The position numbers were made by a program, and so were the translations under genes. The notes under the pieces are model-generated. The model was not told where the DNA came from. It saw only the letters and a list, made by a program, of their open reading frames with translations, and did not search any database. Shown here one piece after another: positions 34,109 to 45,422 of a stretch of 64,000 nt of DNA. The stretch is from Ixodes scapularis (Eukaryota; Arthropoda; Arachnida; Ixodida; Ixodidae), in NCBI RefSeq assembly GCF_016920785.2, contig NW_024609880.1, positions 47,144,296 to 47,208,295 of the forward strand. The letters run 5' to 3'. Within the stretch, counting starts at the first letter, position 1. Each line of letters begins with the position of its first letter.

Positions 34109-35015
34109 GCATCTCCACGCGGTGAATGATGTTGACTGGGGCGAAGCTCTGGTGGTGCTTGTCTGCGTAGACGGTGAGCCGCAGCATGCCGAGCCTTTCG
34201 TTCGTTTTCATCTATGTCACGCTGCGGTCAAATGCTCAAATGCGTATACACCTTTTCAAGTGGGATCCCGGCTTAAACTCGAACCGCGCGCCAAGGTGAG
34301 GCGGACCTACTCTCCAGCCAGGACGTTCGCTGGTTGTCGTACAATGTTGCCAAGCGTCTCTCGCCGAAGAGTACACCACTGAGCGCAGAAAGAACTTTTA
34401 AAAAATAATTATAAAACGTACACGTGTCGTCTTCGACAGCGAAATTGCAAGGACAATTTAAATAAAATGCCTAAAGCGGTAACAAATCGAAAATTTTCAA
34501 AAATATCTAAAGTCTCAAGGCGTTCTCTTCAGTATGCCCCAAAAGTCGCATGGCCTTTGCATCAACGATGGCTGCGCTCGCGGCAGCTCTGGCTTCCACA
34601 ACATGCAGGAACAGAGGCTACGATCGTTATAAAGTCAGCTCCGATCCTACAATATGTGACGCTACGATTCTGTGTGGATACCTCCTCCTGCTTTCCGAGA
34701 CAGTAAGTGTGCCGCTAACGTAAGCCATCGGCGATGCAGCAAACGGCACCATCTTGTCATCGCGCACCCCAATGACGTGCCCCTGGCGCACCCCAGCATG
34801 GCGGAAACGGTACGGGGCGCCAGCATCGTTCAAAATGGCAGCGCACAGGAGCCTTTCTTGCAAACGTGTATATAACCACGTTCCATACCACACATTCTCT
34901 TTCTGACATGGATGAAAACGAACGAAAGGCTCGGCATGCTGCGGCTCCCCGTCTACGCAGACAAGCATCACCAGAGCTTCGCCCCAATCAACATCATTCA
35001 CCACGTGGAGATGAG
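34109..35015. mobile_element. Foldback element with long conserved arms, enclosing copy B
   Basis: Left arm 34109-34218 and right arm 34903-35015 are about 90% identical in inverted orientation (ATCTCCACGCGGTGAATGAT, GGGGCGAAGCTCTGGTG, GCCGAGCCTTTCGTTCGTTT). Both arms keep the same open frame (VNDVDWGEALV and DGEPQHAEPFVRFH). The centre, 34245-34875, is the unsplit copy of the repeat at 13982-14850. An exact outer boundary and duplication could not be set. Confidence 0.8.
34245..34875 (+). repeat. Dispersed repeat, copy B (empty site for the 14.5-kb MITE)
   Basis: It matches 13982-14850 without the 226-bp insert. The junction reads CCGCTAACGTAAGCCATCGG where copy A holds the MITE. Confidence 0.8.
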
Positions 35016-35041
35016 GTTTTTTTGTTTTTTTTTTTGCCATA

Positions 35042-35075
35042 CACGAGCACGTGAGCACGTGCTCACGTGCTCGTG
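35042..35075. repeat. Perfect 34-bp palindrome built on GAGCACGTG
   Basis: The sequence starts CACGAGCACGTGAGCAC and reads identically on both strands, with three CACGTG cores. It lies just outside the right arm of the foldback element. Confidence 0.9.
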
Positions 35076-35149
35076 AGCAGGAGCACCCGACGCCGGACAT
35101 CGGACGGACATACGGACATGGCTAGCCCCTAAGGAGCTTCGCCCCTAAA

Positions 35150-35435
35150 ATTGGGTTGTGTGTATGTTTATACAGCATAGAACTTGGTCTGCCTCCAAGG
35201 GCGACGAGTCTCCCAGCTGTAGATGAGCAATTTAGCCAGTGCGGTACAACCGCTCTGGGGTATTTAACATGCATCACGCAGTAGTGCTACACGGCCGCAC
35301 GCCGGTACGATGCTCATCCAGATCGAAACGGGCAGGGGCGGGGATTGAGCCCAGTATCCTGGGTTCTGCAGCGTGAGCTTTCGCTCCACGTGCTCCGAGC
35401 TGGTGTGTGCTAGACCACTCGGCCACCGATCCCCC
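35150..35435 (-). mobile_element. tRNA-derived SINE, most complete copy
   Basis: Minus-strand A box TGGCCGAGTGG (35415-35425) and B box GGGCTCAATCCCC (35340-35352) sit about 65 bases apart, as in a Leu/Ser-type tRNA with a long variable arm. The head is GGGGATCGGTGGCCGAGTGG, then a conserved body (CCCGTTTCGATCTGGATGAG, GTACCGGCGTGCGG, GGTTGTACCGCACTGGCT). A pol III promoter is expected. Other copies are at 19978-20165 and 29757-30006. Confidence 0.88.
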
Positions 35436-35988
35436 ATCCCGCCCCCTCTTATTACAGCGAAGCTGTTTATGGCTAGGGTTCCGTGAATTGTTTGTGTGCA
35501 GTGACTAAAAACTCTACGCTCGCACCGCCCGCACGCGCACGCCTTACCCGTAAAAAGGATTCGAAGTGAATAACCAAAAAAATCATGAGCCATTCCACTC
35601 TGTGGAGGTGGATGACTAGCGAAGCTGTTTAGCACACGACACAGATGTGACACAGAATGTTGAACAAAGGTATGAACACATTTATTGTCTTGATCGTTGG
35701 TCATCGTGACGAAAGCTACGCACGCATATTCATTGTTGTCTTGATCGGTGGTCATTATTTCGCGTGGATGTCTATCGCCGCCCCGAGGAGCCGGAGGAAA
35801 CTAGACACGCGCGACGGGACCACCACAGGGCGGAAAGCAGACACGCGCGACGGGACCGCCACCCCGGGAGAGCGGAAGGAAAGGAAACTAGGCACGCAAG
35901 CGGTTGGAACGACGACAAAGAGAGGGCGGTGCGAACGTAGACATGGCCGACTCGGGTCGCACAGCGGCAAATCTTTGAGAAACCTTTA

Positions 35989-36273
35989 TGCCCGTGTCCC
36001 ACTAGAGCGACATACAGAAACAAAAGACAACGACAAGCCTCAAACCAGAGTCTTTCGCGATTTGAGAGGCTTTGTAGAATAAAGGAGGATATGCTCGAAC
36101 ACGAGCATCATGCACGCGAAGGTGGCTTTGGCAGGCTTGCAATCGCTCGTGCTCACTTCGCGAGCACCGAACGACTAAACGCCTGCCAAAGGTACCATCG
36201 CGAGCATGCTTCATGGGTTTGAGGCTTGTCGCTGTCTTTTGTCTCTGTCTGTCGCTCTGGTGGGACACGGGCA
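35989..36273. mobile_element. 285-bp MITE with TTA duplication, nested in a foldback arm
   Basis: TGCCCGTGTCCCACTAGAGC at the left and its reverse complement at the right form about 60-bp inverted arms. TTA flanks both sides (35986-35988 and 36274-36276). The opposite arm of the host element (about 36968-36995) has no insert, which confirms the insertion. Confidence 0.85.
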
Positions 36274-36329
36274 TTAGTATCTACCTTAGAGTCTACTAGT
36301 CTTGAAAATGGTGCCTATTGATAACTAAT

Positions 36330-36775
36330 CTACTGAATAGACCTATTGCTAAATTACCGAATCATCAAGGAGAATGCAAGGAATGGGGCTCCACGCGCCG
36401 CACGTGCCAGCGTCTGCAGTATAGTAACTGTTCTAAAGCAAAAACCTAAAAAAAAGGCATCTTGCACGCGCGTTCGTCAACGCTTTATTTTGGTTATTTA
36501 CTTCGAATCTTTTATGCGGGGAAGGCTTGCGCATGCGGCGCGTGCGATGGTCTGAGCGTAGAGTTTGTGTTAACGCACATGAAAAATCCTCGGAATTCTA
36601 GTCATAAACACCTTCGCTGTAATAAAGCGTTGACGAACGCACGTGCAATATGCCATTCGTTTAGGCTTTTGCTTAGAACAGTTACTGCTGCAGACGCCGG
36701 CACGTGCGACGCGTGAAACACCATTCCCTGCATTCTCCTTGATGCTTAGGTAATTTAGCAATGGATTAGTTATCA
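36330..36775. mobile_element. Second foldback unit in the loop
   Basis: ATCAAGGAGAATGCAAGGAA near 36363 pairs with TTCCCTGCATTCTCCTTGAT near 36742. CACGTGCCAGCGTCTGCAG pairs with CTGCAGACGCCGGCACGTG. The core, 36485-36575, is also a reverse copy of 35500-35590 (CTCTACGCTC, GATTCGAAGT, AATAACCAAAA). Confidence 0.7.
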
Positions 36776-37224
36776 ATTGGTTTTGTATGTTTATCTATCT
36801 TTTTCTGTTTACCTTTCCCTCTTCTATTTTTATGATTTTCGCTTCCGTTCATTTCACAATGTAGCAAACCAGCACTAGGCGCTGGTTGACATCATTGTTT
36901 AAAAAACGCCGACCTTTCTCTCATGCATAGTTATCAATAGGCACCATTTTCAAGATCAGTAGTCTTTCAGGTAGATAATACAGGTTTCTCAATGATTTGC
37001 CGCTGTGCGACCCGCGTCGGCCATGTCTACGCTCGCACCACCCTCTCTTTGTCGTCGTTCCAAGCGCTTGCGTGCCCTAGTTTTCTTTCCTTCCGCCCTC
37101 CCGAGGTGGCGGTCCCGTCGCGACTGTCTAGTTTCCTCCGGCTCCTCGGGGCGGGTCTGTGTCGTCTGCTAAACAGCTTCGCTGGTCATCCACCTTCAAA
37201 GAATAGAATGGCTCATGATTTTCG

Positions 37225-37610
37225 ACACAACTCACAAACGCGTACGCGCGCGTAAGCAATCATAAGTTAACTTACAACCATCACATCGATTTTATGACAC
37301 CTACAGGCCATTCCAATTATCAAATTCTGCGCGTTGCCATATTTGCCAACAGTGCTCTCGTAAACACGCGCGGAGTTCATTCCTGCTTGGAGAATCGGAG
37401 AAATATGGCTTCTGATAGATTTCAGCATCATTTTAGGAGCAAATCCATATGCCTTCTAAGAGAGTTTGAAGTTTCTAACGTGGATGCGTGTGGATTGAAG
37501 CACCGTCCACTCACGCCAGCTTGAAGCCGGCTCTGACGAGTCTCCACCAGTAAAGGCGCGTACACACCGGCGATGTAAAGCAGTCGCGCGATGCGGCTGG
37601 ATCGCACACA
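37225..37610. other. Unassigned stretch
   Basis: No recognised gene or repeat. Confidence 0.4.
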
Positions 37611-37611
37611 G

Positions 37612-39055
37612 ACATGTACAAGTTACTAAAAAAAGTAATTAAGTTAAGTTGCTGAGTATTGACCTCAAAAGTAATTTGGGTAGAGTAGAATTTACTCAAA
37701 TAGAAATTGAGAAAATTACTAACTGATGTTAAAAAGTAGTGAATTACTTTTGAAGTTACTTTTATAGTTTTCATGGTAATAAGAAAGTATATAGGTTTTT
37801 ATCGGTTAGGGAATTCAGCTAGCCAAATATAAAGCAGCTTATGTTTTTACAAATATGCTTTAGTAGCTGCTTCTACTTCTTCGTGCTTAATTGTTTTGCC
37901 CTTCTTTTCTTTTTTTGTTGTCAACGATGCGCTGCGGGTGTATAATTTCTCCTCTGAGGTTGTGCAGTGCCTGAGCTTGATTTTGCAGATAGTGTTGCTT
38001 GCTTACAGGGTTGCGTAAAGTACATCTAACAAGTCCTTGAAGTAAAGTACAAAGTAAACGAGAGGTAATGTGCTTCAAGTTAAGTCGTAAGTACAGTTGG
38101 TGCAATGTACTTGACGTAAATTTCTATAAATAAGATGTTCTTTCAATGTAAAGTACAAGTACATTTCAACACAATCTTTCATAGTGCCCTTTCATCCCCT
38201 ATGCAGTTTTTTTTTTTTTAGCTTATATGCATTGTTTTAGAGGTTATCGGAGGTGCACCAGTTTTTTTTGTTTTTTTTTTAAATGGCGGCGAATATTTGA
38301 TGAAGTCAAGTCGCCATCAGGTAGCTGTTTTACTCTCGCTGACGAACTATTTAACACAATCAACTTATAAGGCAGTTATTTCTATCGGTCTTACACCCGC
38401 CATTACTTCACTCAGCGAAATGACCAGATGACGTCTCGAAAGACGATAGCGGCTTTTCACATGCTAATACGCCATTTTTGTTTTCAAATTTGGGGCATGT
38501 ACTCTTAAAGGGATACTGAACCAAAGAATTTAGTGCCCATAATAAGTGGCGCACGTTCTTTCCCCGAGCCAGCAGCCGCCGGTGTGCGCGAGCACACGCA
38601 ACGAAAATGATGTCACAGACCTCCATTCGCGCTTAAGAGGACAGTGAAATGCATGGGCTTCGGGCCAAAGGAGAATGAAGACGGGCTTTTCATGTCTACA
38701 AGTGAAAGCTACGTGCTTGTTAGACAAATTAATCGCTTACCTTTTACACCAGACACCAACCACTGTGTATATGAAAAACTTGTCTTTATTCTTCTTTGGT
38801 CCGAAGCCCATGCATTTCACTGTCCTCTTAACCGCGAATGGAGGTCTGTGACGTAATTTTTGTTGCGTGTGCTCGCGCACATCGGCGGCTGCTGCCTCGT
38901 GGAAAGAACGTGCGCCACTTATTATGGACACTAAATTCCTTGGTTCAGTATCCCTTTAAGTCAGGAGTTAAACTGCCCTTAGAAAGTACCAGAAAAAATA
39001 CTTTAGTAAAGTACAAATAGATGCTCAGAGAGTGTACTCCAAGTAAAGTAAAAGA
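37612..39055. mobile_element. AAGTA/AGTAC-rich element, interrupted
   Basis: The left part (37612-38175) is dense in AAGTTACT, AAGTAATT and AAAGTACAAGTACA. The right part (38975-39055) continues with AAAGTACAAATAG and CAAGTAAAGTAAAAG. Between them lie a TTAA foldback (38509-38955) and unassigned sequence. Such self-similar AAGTA arrays resemble internal repeats of hAT-type non-autonomous elements, but no clean ends or duplication were found. Confidence 0.5.
38509..38955. mobile_element. 447-bp TTAA foldback (piggyBac-type MITE)
   Basis: AGGGATACTGAACCAA opens it and TTGGTTCAGTATCCCT closes it, with TTAA on each side (38505-38508 and 38956-38959). The inverted arms are nearly 190 bp (GCGCACGTTCTTTCC, AGTGAAATGCATGGGCTTCG). 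It is non-coding. Confidence 0.88.
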
Positions 39056-39056
39056 A

Positions 39057-39217
39057 ATGCGCTTGCATTGCGTAATGCCACAGCGCAGACTTCATTTTTA
39101 GCTCTAAACGGATGTTCCGCCTCATCATTCGCTGAGTTGATTTCACAGATCGCAGAGATTGGCTCTTCGAGTGTTTCGCGCGGAAGTAGACGCGCAGGCC
39201 TTTCTTAGACTGCAAGT
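39057..39217. mobile_element. Half copy of the CACTCTAAAAAA foldback MITE
   Basis: GCGCTTGCATTGCGTAATG, CTCATCATTCGCTGAG and GATTGGCTCTTCGAGTGTT match the right arm of the copies at 6984-7295 and 40233-40532. The left arm is missing and the end is diverged (TTTCTTAGACTGC). Confidence 0.7.
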
Positions 39218-39249
39218 AAATTGTACTTATAGTACTTTCCAACAGAACT

Positions 39250-40232
39250 TAATTTTCTTTTTCTTTTTGTAAAACGGCGGAGGAATCATTAAGATTTCTC
39301 GAACGATGTTCTAATTTTAAAAGAGCTGCATATCCTGAGTTTTGGGGGGAAAGGCAACGCAAAGAGGTTACATTTACGTTGCCCTTTAACAGGTGATTCT
39401 TCAAGTAAATAAAACGCACCACCATTCAACCCCCCCCCCCCCCCCCCCCCAAAGGAAAAACAACAAAAGAACAACGTGAGAAGAAAAAAAAATCTGTTTG
39501 TCAGGACATTGATAATCAAACGACGAACGAGCCGATGAGTAAAACCGAGCAACCAGTAAAAGTTTTACAAAAAGGCAATAGCAATAAAAAAAGAAAGAGA
39601 GAGATCGTCAACTCGGCTCTGCCATTATGAGCACCGGGCGGTGATCCTTTGACATGCTGGAATGTTCGATATCCACAGAAGCAGCGATATATCGAACTTG
39701 GTCCAGAAGTAAATTAAACTAGAAATAAAAAAAAAGAGAAAAAGGTGGAGAATAATAAAATAAAGAGTCACCTCCCCTAAAACTACCGAGATGGACGTGC
39801 CAGATTGAGCCCCATGTTCCGCCCGGACGCCGCTAGCACCAGAAGCGGCTCCGACGAATTCTCTTCATCCGGTTAGCCCTAATGTGTTTTCTCCTACCGC
39901 CGCATTACGATCCAGCCAATACCGATAAGATTCCACTTGTATCGATCTCCCTTGCCTCTGCCGTAGCGTTCCGAGGCAAAAGAAAACAAGCTTCGGAAAC
40001 GCGGATGAATGTGATTGGACGGGATGTCATTAAAGAACAAAAAAGGATAGGCCAATCTCCTCATGTGTGGACGTCTCGGATGAACCGACGAGCCGCTACA
40101 TCGTCATGCAGCTTGTACCGTGCTCGTGTGCTATCTAGTGGTGCCAAAACATGACGCCATGTGGCGCCCTTTCGTTGGAGGGCGTTGTTCCTTGTATACA
40201 TGACTTGCACGTGACGTAGTCGCATCCTGCTG
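39250..40232. other. Unassigned stretch with poly(C) of 21
   Basis: The poly(C) run is at 39430-39450. No gene recognised. Confidence 0.4.
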
Positions 40233-40532
40233 CACTCTAAAAAAAAGCCCGTGAGTCTGCTTTCCCGCACAACACTCGGAGAGCCAATCACCGCGACTTA
40301 CGGAGGCAGCTCAGCGAATGATGATGCCGAAACATATGTTTAGACCAAAAAACGCAGTCTAAGCAATGCAAGCCTGACGTTTTGCATTGCTTAATGTCAC
40401 AACTCAGACTGCGTTTTTTGGTCTAAACATATGTTTTGGCATTGCTATTCGCTGAGCTGCCTTTGTAAGTTGCGCTGATTGGCTCTCCAAGTGTTGTGCG
40501 TGAAAGTATACGCACAGACATTTTTTAGAGTG
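40233..40532. mobile_element. Foldback MITE, copy 2 (CACTCTAAAAAA ends)
   Basis: It has the same ends, arms and order as 6984-7295, with GTTTAGACCAAAAAACGCAG in inverted pairs around a short centre. It is 300 bp and non-coding. Confidence 0.88.
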
Positions 40533-43500
40533 TGGTGCTCCTTTCCATTTGTTCTTGCCGAGAAAAATTAACTTGGTGTTGCGAAGCGTATTCGCAACTT
40601 TCCGCGATGGTGGTATTGCGGCGTGAGAATCGTGAAATCGGCTTCGAAATTAATATGCTGGCTTGGAAATTAATATGCTTCCTTATGTGGAATTGTGAGG
40701 TAAGGCTATCATATCGCTCGTATTTCACGAAATTATAGTTATTTACGCATCGCTCCGGTTGTGCACGCTCATTTGCAAGGCCACCATAATGGCTGCTGAT
40801 GTGACATCAGCGCAAGCCATGTTTGCGTAGTTTGCACTGACATTTCACAACGTCGGTTTCTTTTCGTTTTTTTTTTTTTTTACTCGACAAGAGCAATTAA
40901 AAATATTTTTAATAAACATTTTTAGTTGCCCGTACGCAAAAGCTCTGCTTTGCTAGGGAGAGTTTGTGCCGTCACTTTGGAGCATGGATTGATCACGGGC
41001 TCGCTGGGCCTGCAATCCGCAGCGTACGGTCCACTAAGACTCTCTATTTACTCAAAACACAAAATTCGTTCCAAGTCCCGATAAACCTTCACCAGAGGTC
41101 CAGTTTCGCCGGTCTTTCTTTTCAGAAGGAGTTTCGAGCAGATTGTGAATTATCATGCCTGTGATTATTAGAGCGAGCCCTACGTAAATTATCGTCTGTT
41201 GATCGTAGTATCTTTAAAGTGTGAAATAATGCCCCGCGTAGCAGCGAATCTGACCTCCTTGCGCTTCGATGGCTGCGTTTACAACTTTGAAAGTTGGAAC
41301 ATGAACGAGGCTTAGTCCGTCGGTGCAAGAGATATCGACGCTTTAAAGCAAGTGTGCATGATGGGCGCCGCCATTACAGACCTCCCGTTTTTGTTTCCTC
41401 TTATTCCGTTACTTCACTTCATCATTATCATATCAGGCCAGGTTACTGCCATTTTAGATTCTACCGTGTCCTTTTTCCCACCATTGGCCTTGTGGAGGCT
41501 CGTCAACGCCCGTTTCAGTGGCTCGGTACCTCGGAAAGATAAAAGAAAGCCAGCAACGACGGCTGTAATCTGGCGGCGCGTGTTTAAAGCGTCTCTACAT
41601 GGCTTTCCCTGACGTCACATCATCTGTCGATTCGCTGGCCTTGCTGCCTACAGCCCGCTCCCGTCACAGCACACATTTCACACCACCGATCTTTCTTTCT
41701 CAACAAGAACAAGTGTTTTGGAATGACCACCAACACGGCGCGATGACGTCAGGTGCGAGCCATGTATACGGATGGGCTGACGCGCCGACCGATCACGTCC
41801 GCGCCGTTCATTTTCCCATAACGATAAAGACTCGGACAGCTCAAAGAGTCGAGACCCGGCGACTTCGTCGTGGCCTCCACGAGGATTATCGACGCAGTTC
41901 GCATAAAAAGCCTTTCATCGCTAATCCAGCCGGGACCCCGCGAATGCTCCTTCCTTTCCCAAGGTAACCACAACACCGCTCGCAACTCTTTGTGACCTGT
42001 CTCGAGCACTCAAAAGACACAAGTCTGCAACAAAAGTTAACGAGCCTTGCCGTTATATATATATAAAAGCTACGGCTACCTGTACCAAGTTCTGGGAGCT
42101 CATTACCTCTGAGCTGCACCCCTGAATTGCTTCATTGTATTAGACCTCGGACAGCGTGCGAGCTTTACGATCTCCGATAACTGGCTACAAGTGACGCCTC
42201 CGTTCGAAAAAGGACACTCGGGCTTTTATGGCTTTCGTATACCCCCGCGTGCAAGCCATTCTCTCCAGGCGTTCTTACGCTGGCTTAGCAATGTCTTCAG
42301 TTAGTACCACTTATTTTCTTGTTTTGTTTTGTTTGCTAAGTGATAATAATGAGAAAGCAGCACATATTTGACCGCCGGGGAAGAGAAAATTAATTCTAAA
42401 CAAAATTAAATAAAATATGGAGCACACGGCTCTTTTGAAAGAATGAGGCTTCACAGGAGCTCCCGTGGAAGTGAATATAATCATTTTTTTTTTCTATTAA
42501 AAAACCATACCACGTTAGAAAGGTTATGGATGAGTACGTATAGTAACGCAGTAACTGAGTATAAGCGCGGACAGAACGTGGTCCTCAAAACACAAGTGTT
42601 GTTAATAAGGTTCGTGATCTTTCGGGAATCACGCAGCGCATGATGGTAACGGTTACCTTCAGAGGAAAACTGTTTTCCACGATTAATTGTTCCTAAGAAA
42701 GAGTTCCACGTTGCGACGTCACGTAAAAGTATGCAAAACTATGAAAACTCCGAAAGTCCAAACTCCAAGCGCGTCATTCATAAATTTGCTATTATTTCGA
42801 TGATAACAATTACGCTTGTTTCTTATGGAATTTGAGACCCAAGCAAGACAAAACCGACACAAAACAATAAAGCTTGGTCAGTCGCCTCGGTACTCTGGTG
42901 ACATCTGCAATAAGTAAGCAAAAGAAACGAACACAAACTTTGTTACTAAAAATCGGTCAGTCGCTATCAAGTAACTCGAGTCGGCGTTCTCGAAGCGCCT
43001 ACTGAACGGCAAAAAAGCGCGGCTTTTCAGCGCCTCCTACCCAGTTTACGCATCCTCCCCTGTGGCAGACGGTCTCCGAATAAAATGGAAGCAGACGACG
43101 CCCAGCACGATCGCTTTTATTTGACGCCGGTATTGAAGAAGTCTCGACAACGCTGATGTCTACAGTTACTAACTGTAGACATTAGCGCTGCTGTTCGAAG
43201 CGATCCAGAGCGATCGAGCACTTCGCAACACAATGAAAAAACTGCTTCTGTTAAAAAAAAAAATTACAACGTTGTCAACACACGTAAAATATGGAGCTCG
43301 GCGAATCTAGGCCGCCGGTTACGATACTTTTATACGGCAATACGTTTGTTCTGCCCTTCTTTACGAACTTTCTATAAAATGTATTCGTATACACGCTGGA
43401 AGTCGTCCGTTTTTGGCGATCAAGGTTTTGTCGGCCGAAGTGAGCGTCAGCCAACGTCTCATACTCGCATACACCCCGATTTAGCTACGTAAATAAAGCA

Positions 43501-45414
43501 TTAATCGGGATCACGTTCTGCGTGAGTTTCCAACTGCGCACCGAAGTCACGTTCATCCCCTGCCTTGCTCTATTCAGCGCGGGCAGGTCTATTGTCGAGA
43601 ATCAAAGAGTTTCCGTGCAACGCGTCGATCAAAACGCGGCGTCAAATGAACGATTTAAGCGGTTTATTAGCATATCCGAAACAAACGAAATACGCTCCGA
43701 GGCATTTTCCGAAAAGAACCTGAGCTGGAAACGAAATTTGAATGCGTTATTCTTCTCACCTTTCGGAACTTTTCAATAACAAAAGCGAGCAAACCGCAGA
43801 CACCGCAGCCCATGCAGCTTCGCCATTTTGTTAGTTTTTTGTTGTTGTTGTTTTTTTGTCAGAACCGGAACGTTGTCAGCGATCCGGAAATACCGCGCTC
43901 CTTTCACTCCTCGCGCACCTTCTCAGGACTGAGTGCATTGAGGTCACTGGATCCTGAAAAAGTTGCGACAAGCTCCCCGCATGGTCGCCATCTTGGTCCG
44001 TGACATGAGCAATTTCCCCTTGACCCTTCTTTCTTTATAAGCCGATCTAAATTCACTGGTGACGGGTAGCTTTATGGAGACGTTTCTTGTATACCCAGAT
44101 TTTGCTATCCACATACCGGCGAAACAAGCGTCCTCGTACCACCACCACAAGCTGTGTCGGTGCTTGGAGGCACTGAAAAATAAGTTTACTGTTTCGAAAT
44201 ACGCAAGAAGAACAATATAGCTGTAAGAGATCCGTGTAGATGGGCATGATTGATTAGTTGATTGCATACACAGTGACAAGGACGCTTATATTGGCGAGGA
44301 ACGCTTGCAGTACGAGGATGCTCCATTGTGATCTTGGAGCGACTGGTTTAGAACGACCCCCTGTAGTGTGGTAGCTTCGAAGATTTAAATGGACCGAAAT
44401 GGTGATTTCCGTCGCAGCTGAACGCGCCCAATAGGAGATAACACCCTGTAATCTGCGGCATCATCAAAAATTTCAGACCCAATCAAAGACAACATTATAG
44501 CCGGATACAACACGGAATCTGCTCTAGGATCTCCGCTTCCGGCGTGAACTTCGTATCTTCAATAACAGCTCACCGCCTCGTGAGTACGCTCAGTCAAAGC
44601 ACGACAAAATCCCCCCCCCCCCCCACTAAAAAAAAACAAAAAAAAAACAAGCATTACTTAAGCATATATATGTTATCCTCAATCGGACATCCACGCGCAA
44701 CGAACTGCAAGTGATGCAACGGTCAAACCTCCAGTCCTCTCTATCCGCAAAACACAGGGGACACAACAACAAACCGATCAACAATAGTGCGCGCTCCAAC
44801 GGACAGAAACCCGCGAGCTCACATGCTCAGCACATTCAATACATCAGCGATAAGCGAGTCGTCCCAGTCCCCGAGAGTGCGCTTCGTAAATCAAGGAACC
44901 TCGTTGGCCCAGTCGACCGCAGTAAATGTCACGTCGTCAGCAGCGCCTGGCGGGACTCCCTATTTTTTTTCTTCCTACCGACGTCTATCCTTCGATCCAC
45001 AGCGATATCCCCCACCTCCCCCCCCTACCCTTCGAGACTTTCCTCTAGGCCATCTCCGGCCCACTAAGAGCTATTATGACCGATCTTGTTTGGTAATGGC
45101 CTACTGGCTCCGGGCTACGGCCTCAGGAGCAGGCGCTGACGAGACGCTGTCCCCTCTAGTCGCCGCCTTCTTTTTTTCCCCAATGATTCCTCCATCCCAG
45201 TCACTCGCGCGCGCGCGGCATGTTAGCCGAAAAAAGACACCGCTGGGACGGCCCTTGTTTCTTCTCGGCGATTCGATGCAGCTAATTGAGAGACCTGACG
45301 CGGTGTCCTTGCCCTCTCGGCTCCATCGAGACAAGGCCCGCGCATGACGTCATGGTTAGTGGATTCCCGACTAAGAAATTTCACACCCTTCAGGGTGTCC
45401 CAGAGACTTTTATA
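40533..45414. other. Mostly unassigned 4.9 kb
   Basis: Visible items are a TATATATATAAAAG stretch near 42055, a 12-bp perfect hairpin at 43156-43182 (ATGTCTACAGTT, loop ACT) and poly(C) of 14 at 44611-44624. The short ORFs show no known domain. Confidence 0.4.
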
Positions 45415-45422
45415 CCCATGGC

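Larger units (their letters stand above)
35581..37220. mobile_element. 1.6-kb foldback element with nested insertions
   Basis: Outer arms pair AATCATGAGCCATTCC (35581) with GGAATGGCTCATGATT-like sequence (near 37220). The pairing continues through GCGAAGCTGTTTAGCA, CGAGGAGCCGGAGGAAACTA and CGGGTCGCACAGCGGCAAAT (left) against 36970-37200 (right). The left arm carries a 285-bp MITE (35989-36273) and about 120 bp of extra sequence near 35645-35765. The loop holds another foldback (36330-36775). It is non-coding. Confidence 0.8.

Noticed and set aside
34627..35100. 157-codon ORF as a single gene
   Set aside because: It crosses from a foldback arm into the unrelated central repeat, and the same arm peptide appears on the other strand at 34109; kept only as a foldback observation.
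44787..45347. 186-codon plus-strand ORF
   Set aside because: Low-complexity Pro/Ser/Arg composition, no recognisable domain, and overlapping ORFs on both strands.
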